A stretch of 23,261 bases of DNA, from positions 139,162-162,422 of the forward strand of contig NW_003112969.1 in NCBI RefSeq assembly GCF_000003605.2, given 5' to 3'. This stretch comes from Saccoglossus kowalevskii. Its lineage: Eukaryota > Hemichordata > Enteropneusta > Harrimaniidae. The position numbers and the translations under genes were made by a program. The notes beneath the pieces are model-generated. The model saw only the letters and a list, made by a program, of their open reading frames with translations, had not been told where the DNA came from and made no database searches. Shown one piece after another: positions 21,599-23,261 of this stretch (position 1 is its first letter; the number at the start of each line of letters is the position of its first letter).

Positions 21599-22399
21599 TA
21601 CTGTAGTGTTGTTAAAAAGATTTCTAAAGGCTTAGTTCAGGCAAGAAATTTTCTTGGGTTAAAGAAAAAAAAATCACCGAAAGTTACAAGAAAGTAAAGT
21701 AGTCTTTATCTACTGTACACAATGTCATATTTGATCTGCTTCACACCCTGTACCATATTCGAAGATTAAGTCGGTTCAGCAACTTCTATTTTTGTAAGGT
21801 CATACATAGTACTCACACTTTTTAATTTTGTTAAACTGAAAACAATAAACATACATGTACTAGTAGGATTCCTTGTTTTTCCAAATTTGAAGTATCAGTA
21901 TGTTGCATAATGGCTTCAGCAAAATTTTGCTGACCAAATCAGGTAAGATTAGCTTGTTGTAAACGATAAGTGAAATTTTTCTCTTACCAGTATTTGAAAT
22001 CAAGATGCAATCTTTCCAAATTCACAGATATCCAGAACTAATTTTTTACGCTTCATTTTGCCTGTATAATAGTACATGTATTTCCATACCAATTACGAAA
22101 CTCGCTCAATTAATTACTTCTAGTAAATGTCAGCTGAATTTTCCACCAATCCAATCTATTTCAAAATGTGGGAATTGGTGATTAAATTGAACTAAACTGA
22201 ACTAAATTGAAGAAACTAGAATGATTATAAATTGTTTTTGTTAAAATCTAAGACGAGGTGTTTTGAAAGCACACAATTTGAAGGTCAAAGCTACTGTACA
22301 TGGCAGGTACTAATTGAAACTTACAAGGACTATTTGGAAGAACATCAAAAGCCATCAACGGCCATTTTGGATTTTGAGTTCAAAACTTAATTTTATGGA
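21599..22399. other. AT-rich unique sequence, no gene seen
   Basis: No array or gene is seen. A GGCCATTTTGGATTTTGAG stretch at 22360-22378 looks like a minus-strand fragment of the dispersed AAAATGGCC family. A short AACTAAA(C/T)TG duplication lies near 22188-22208. Confidence 0.5.
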
Positions 22400-22975
22400 T
22401 GACATCCGCGCGTGCATTAGTTTTCGCCTGTTCTCATAAAAAAAAAAAAAAAAATCTCTGACGACGATTCTCCACAGATTGGTTTTCTGTCCGGAACTTG
22501 CTGACTCATATTGTCGCAAAGCGCTGATTTGTCGTAAAACCAAACTCCACACAGTTAGATGCGCGTTACGTAAAGCGCAAAGACCTATGGGAAAGAGATT
22601 GTCCCAAAACATGCCAACTTTGTCATAAATGATCCAACATAGCGACCACACCACCAAAATACTTAAAACGGAGGGATTGTTGTAGACTGGTATGCAATTG
22701 ACGTTGGCCAGGGAGATGTGACGTTTACACAGCTATACGAGAGATCGGTAGCGGCAAGCGAGTTTCGCCCAGACAACTTTAAGAACATATTGTCCAGAGC
22801 TGTCCCACCTTTCTTCTGCACGATGAGAGAAATGGGAGAGGAGTGGAGGTGTATGGTGGCCTAAAAGTCGGTCAGGCGACAAGTCAGTTTGGTTGCTTTG
22901 TCCGCATTGAAGTCGACAAAACTGCAACGAAAGCAGCGGAAGCTCCTCGGCCAAAGTCTCCTTTCGGGGTGGAGA
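22400..22975. other. CpG-richer block, candidate promoter or exon edge
   Basis: By count the block holds about 32 CpG in some 570 bases, clearly denser than the surrounding DNA. Motifs seen are a CCAAT box on the minus strand (AAACCAATC, about 22479-22487), GTTACGTAAA at 22565-22574 and two GACGT cores near 22699-22722. Open frames overlap on both strands: plus 22667-22861 (65 codons, reading ..DVTFTQLYERSVAASEF..), plus 22783-23010 (76 codons) and minus 22733-22954 (73 codons, starting only at TTG). At most one can be real. None resembles a family I know. A17 lies at 22438-22454. A gene's 5' end is plausible but unproven. Confidence 0.3.
22561..22578. promoter_or_regulatory. TTACGTAA D-box-like near-palindrome
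   Basis: The core GTTACGTAAA holds the palindrome TTACGTAA, the preferred site of PAR-bZIP and NFIL3-type factors, and is framed on both sides by GCGC to give an 18-bp near-palindrome. It lies inside the CpG-richer block, where a promoter would be expected. Function is inference. Confidence 0.25.
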
Positions 22976-22991
22976 AAAATTTCTTACTATT

Positions 22992-23261
22992 TTTAGTCCC
23001 TGTTCGGACGTAGTCCGAAAACGGGGACTTATGTTTTGCCCTGTGTGCGTGCGTCCGTGCGTGCGTCCGTGATCACCTGTATCTCAAACATGCATGGACC
23101 AATTAAGTTCAAACTTCACTCATACATCACACATTATATGGGACATATGCACATGCATTTTTTTCATGATCCGATTAACGATAGCCGAAGAGCGGCTATT
23201 TTAAGGCCAAAAATGCATCAAAATCGCACATTTTCACCATTCCGGACACGGATCTCAGTTA
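22992..23261. repeat. Dispersed hairpin-headed repeat, cut by window end
   Basis: The block opens with a long imperfect hairpin (AGTCCCTGTTCGGAC, loop GTA, GTCCGAAAACGGGGACT, 22996-23030). It continues with GTGCGTGCGTCCG runs (about 23045-23070), then ATCTCAAACATGCATGGACC and a second, perfect hairpin ATAGCCG-AAGAG-CGGCTAT at 23181-23199. The sharp base-composition change and the double hairpin suggest a mobile element terminus. I associate this type of sequence with interspersed repeats of marine invertebrates, from memory and not by search. Strand and class are undetermined. Confidence 0.5.

Noticed and set aside
22355..22657. 100-codon minus-strand frame
   Set aside because: It starts at a non-ATG codon, reads through the A17 run as poly-Phe, and shows no recognisable domain.
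22733..22954. 73-codon minus-strand frame in the CpG-richer block
   Set aside because: It begins only at TTG, which an animal gene would not normally use, and overlaps two plus-strand open frames; GC-rich DNA gives such frames by chance.
1..23261. A hidden multi-gene system
   Set aside because: No recognisable protein domain, operon-like order or RNA gene is present; the structure is explained by repeats and AT-rich non-coding DNA.

Overview
The window looks like AT-rich (roughly one third G+C by eye) non-coding nuclear DNA from an animal, probably a marine invertebrate. Reasons: no prokaryote-style packed genes; many microsatellites, minisatellites and mobile-element relics; one run of N (assembly gap); frequent TACATGTA 8-mers; and a repeat at the right edge with a hairpin plus GTGCGTCCG runs, of a kind I associate with marine invertebrate genomes. 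Species or phylum cannot be fixed from this. No protein-coding gene, tRNA, rRNA or CRISPR array can be supported with confidence. It reads as intergenic or intronic sequence.

Layout. 1-5851 is mostly unique AT-rich DNA with a GT/poly-G microsatellite (896-936), a perfect RFX-type X-box (2313-2326), one copy of a dispersed repeat sharing AAAATGGCCACCAGTC (3241-3339), a 27-bp minisatellite (3377-3447) and a TCA microsatellite (4234-4291). 5852-6025 is a short TTAA-type inverted-repeat element, with a second copy in opposite orientation at 21426-21598. 6981-7170 is another AAAATGGCC repeat copy. 8855-9406 is a TTAA-bounded block holding four 103-bp tandem copies. 10186-10332 is a GATAATT-based array. 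12017-12103 is the gap. 12635-12703 is a duplicated octamer (POU-type) motif cluster.

14173-15158 is the most regular object: 41 registers of a 24-bp unit, open in several frames on both strands because 24 is a multiple of three. It is followed 20 bp later by four copies of a 46-bp unit, each with a GACCAC/GTGGTC dyad (15179-15356). Two more AAAATGGCC repeat copies lie at 16928-17412. A third large array, of about 74-bp units, spans 18263-19232.

The last kilobase differs. 22400-22975 is richer in G+C and CpG, carries promoter-like motifs and has overlapping open frames on both strands; it is the best candidate for the edge of a real gene (promoter or exon), but no product is recognised. From about 22992 to the window end lies a dispersed repeat that starts with a hairpin. 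No set of genes working together can be described. The interest lies in repeat architecture and possible regulatory motifs, not in an encoded system.
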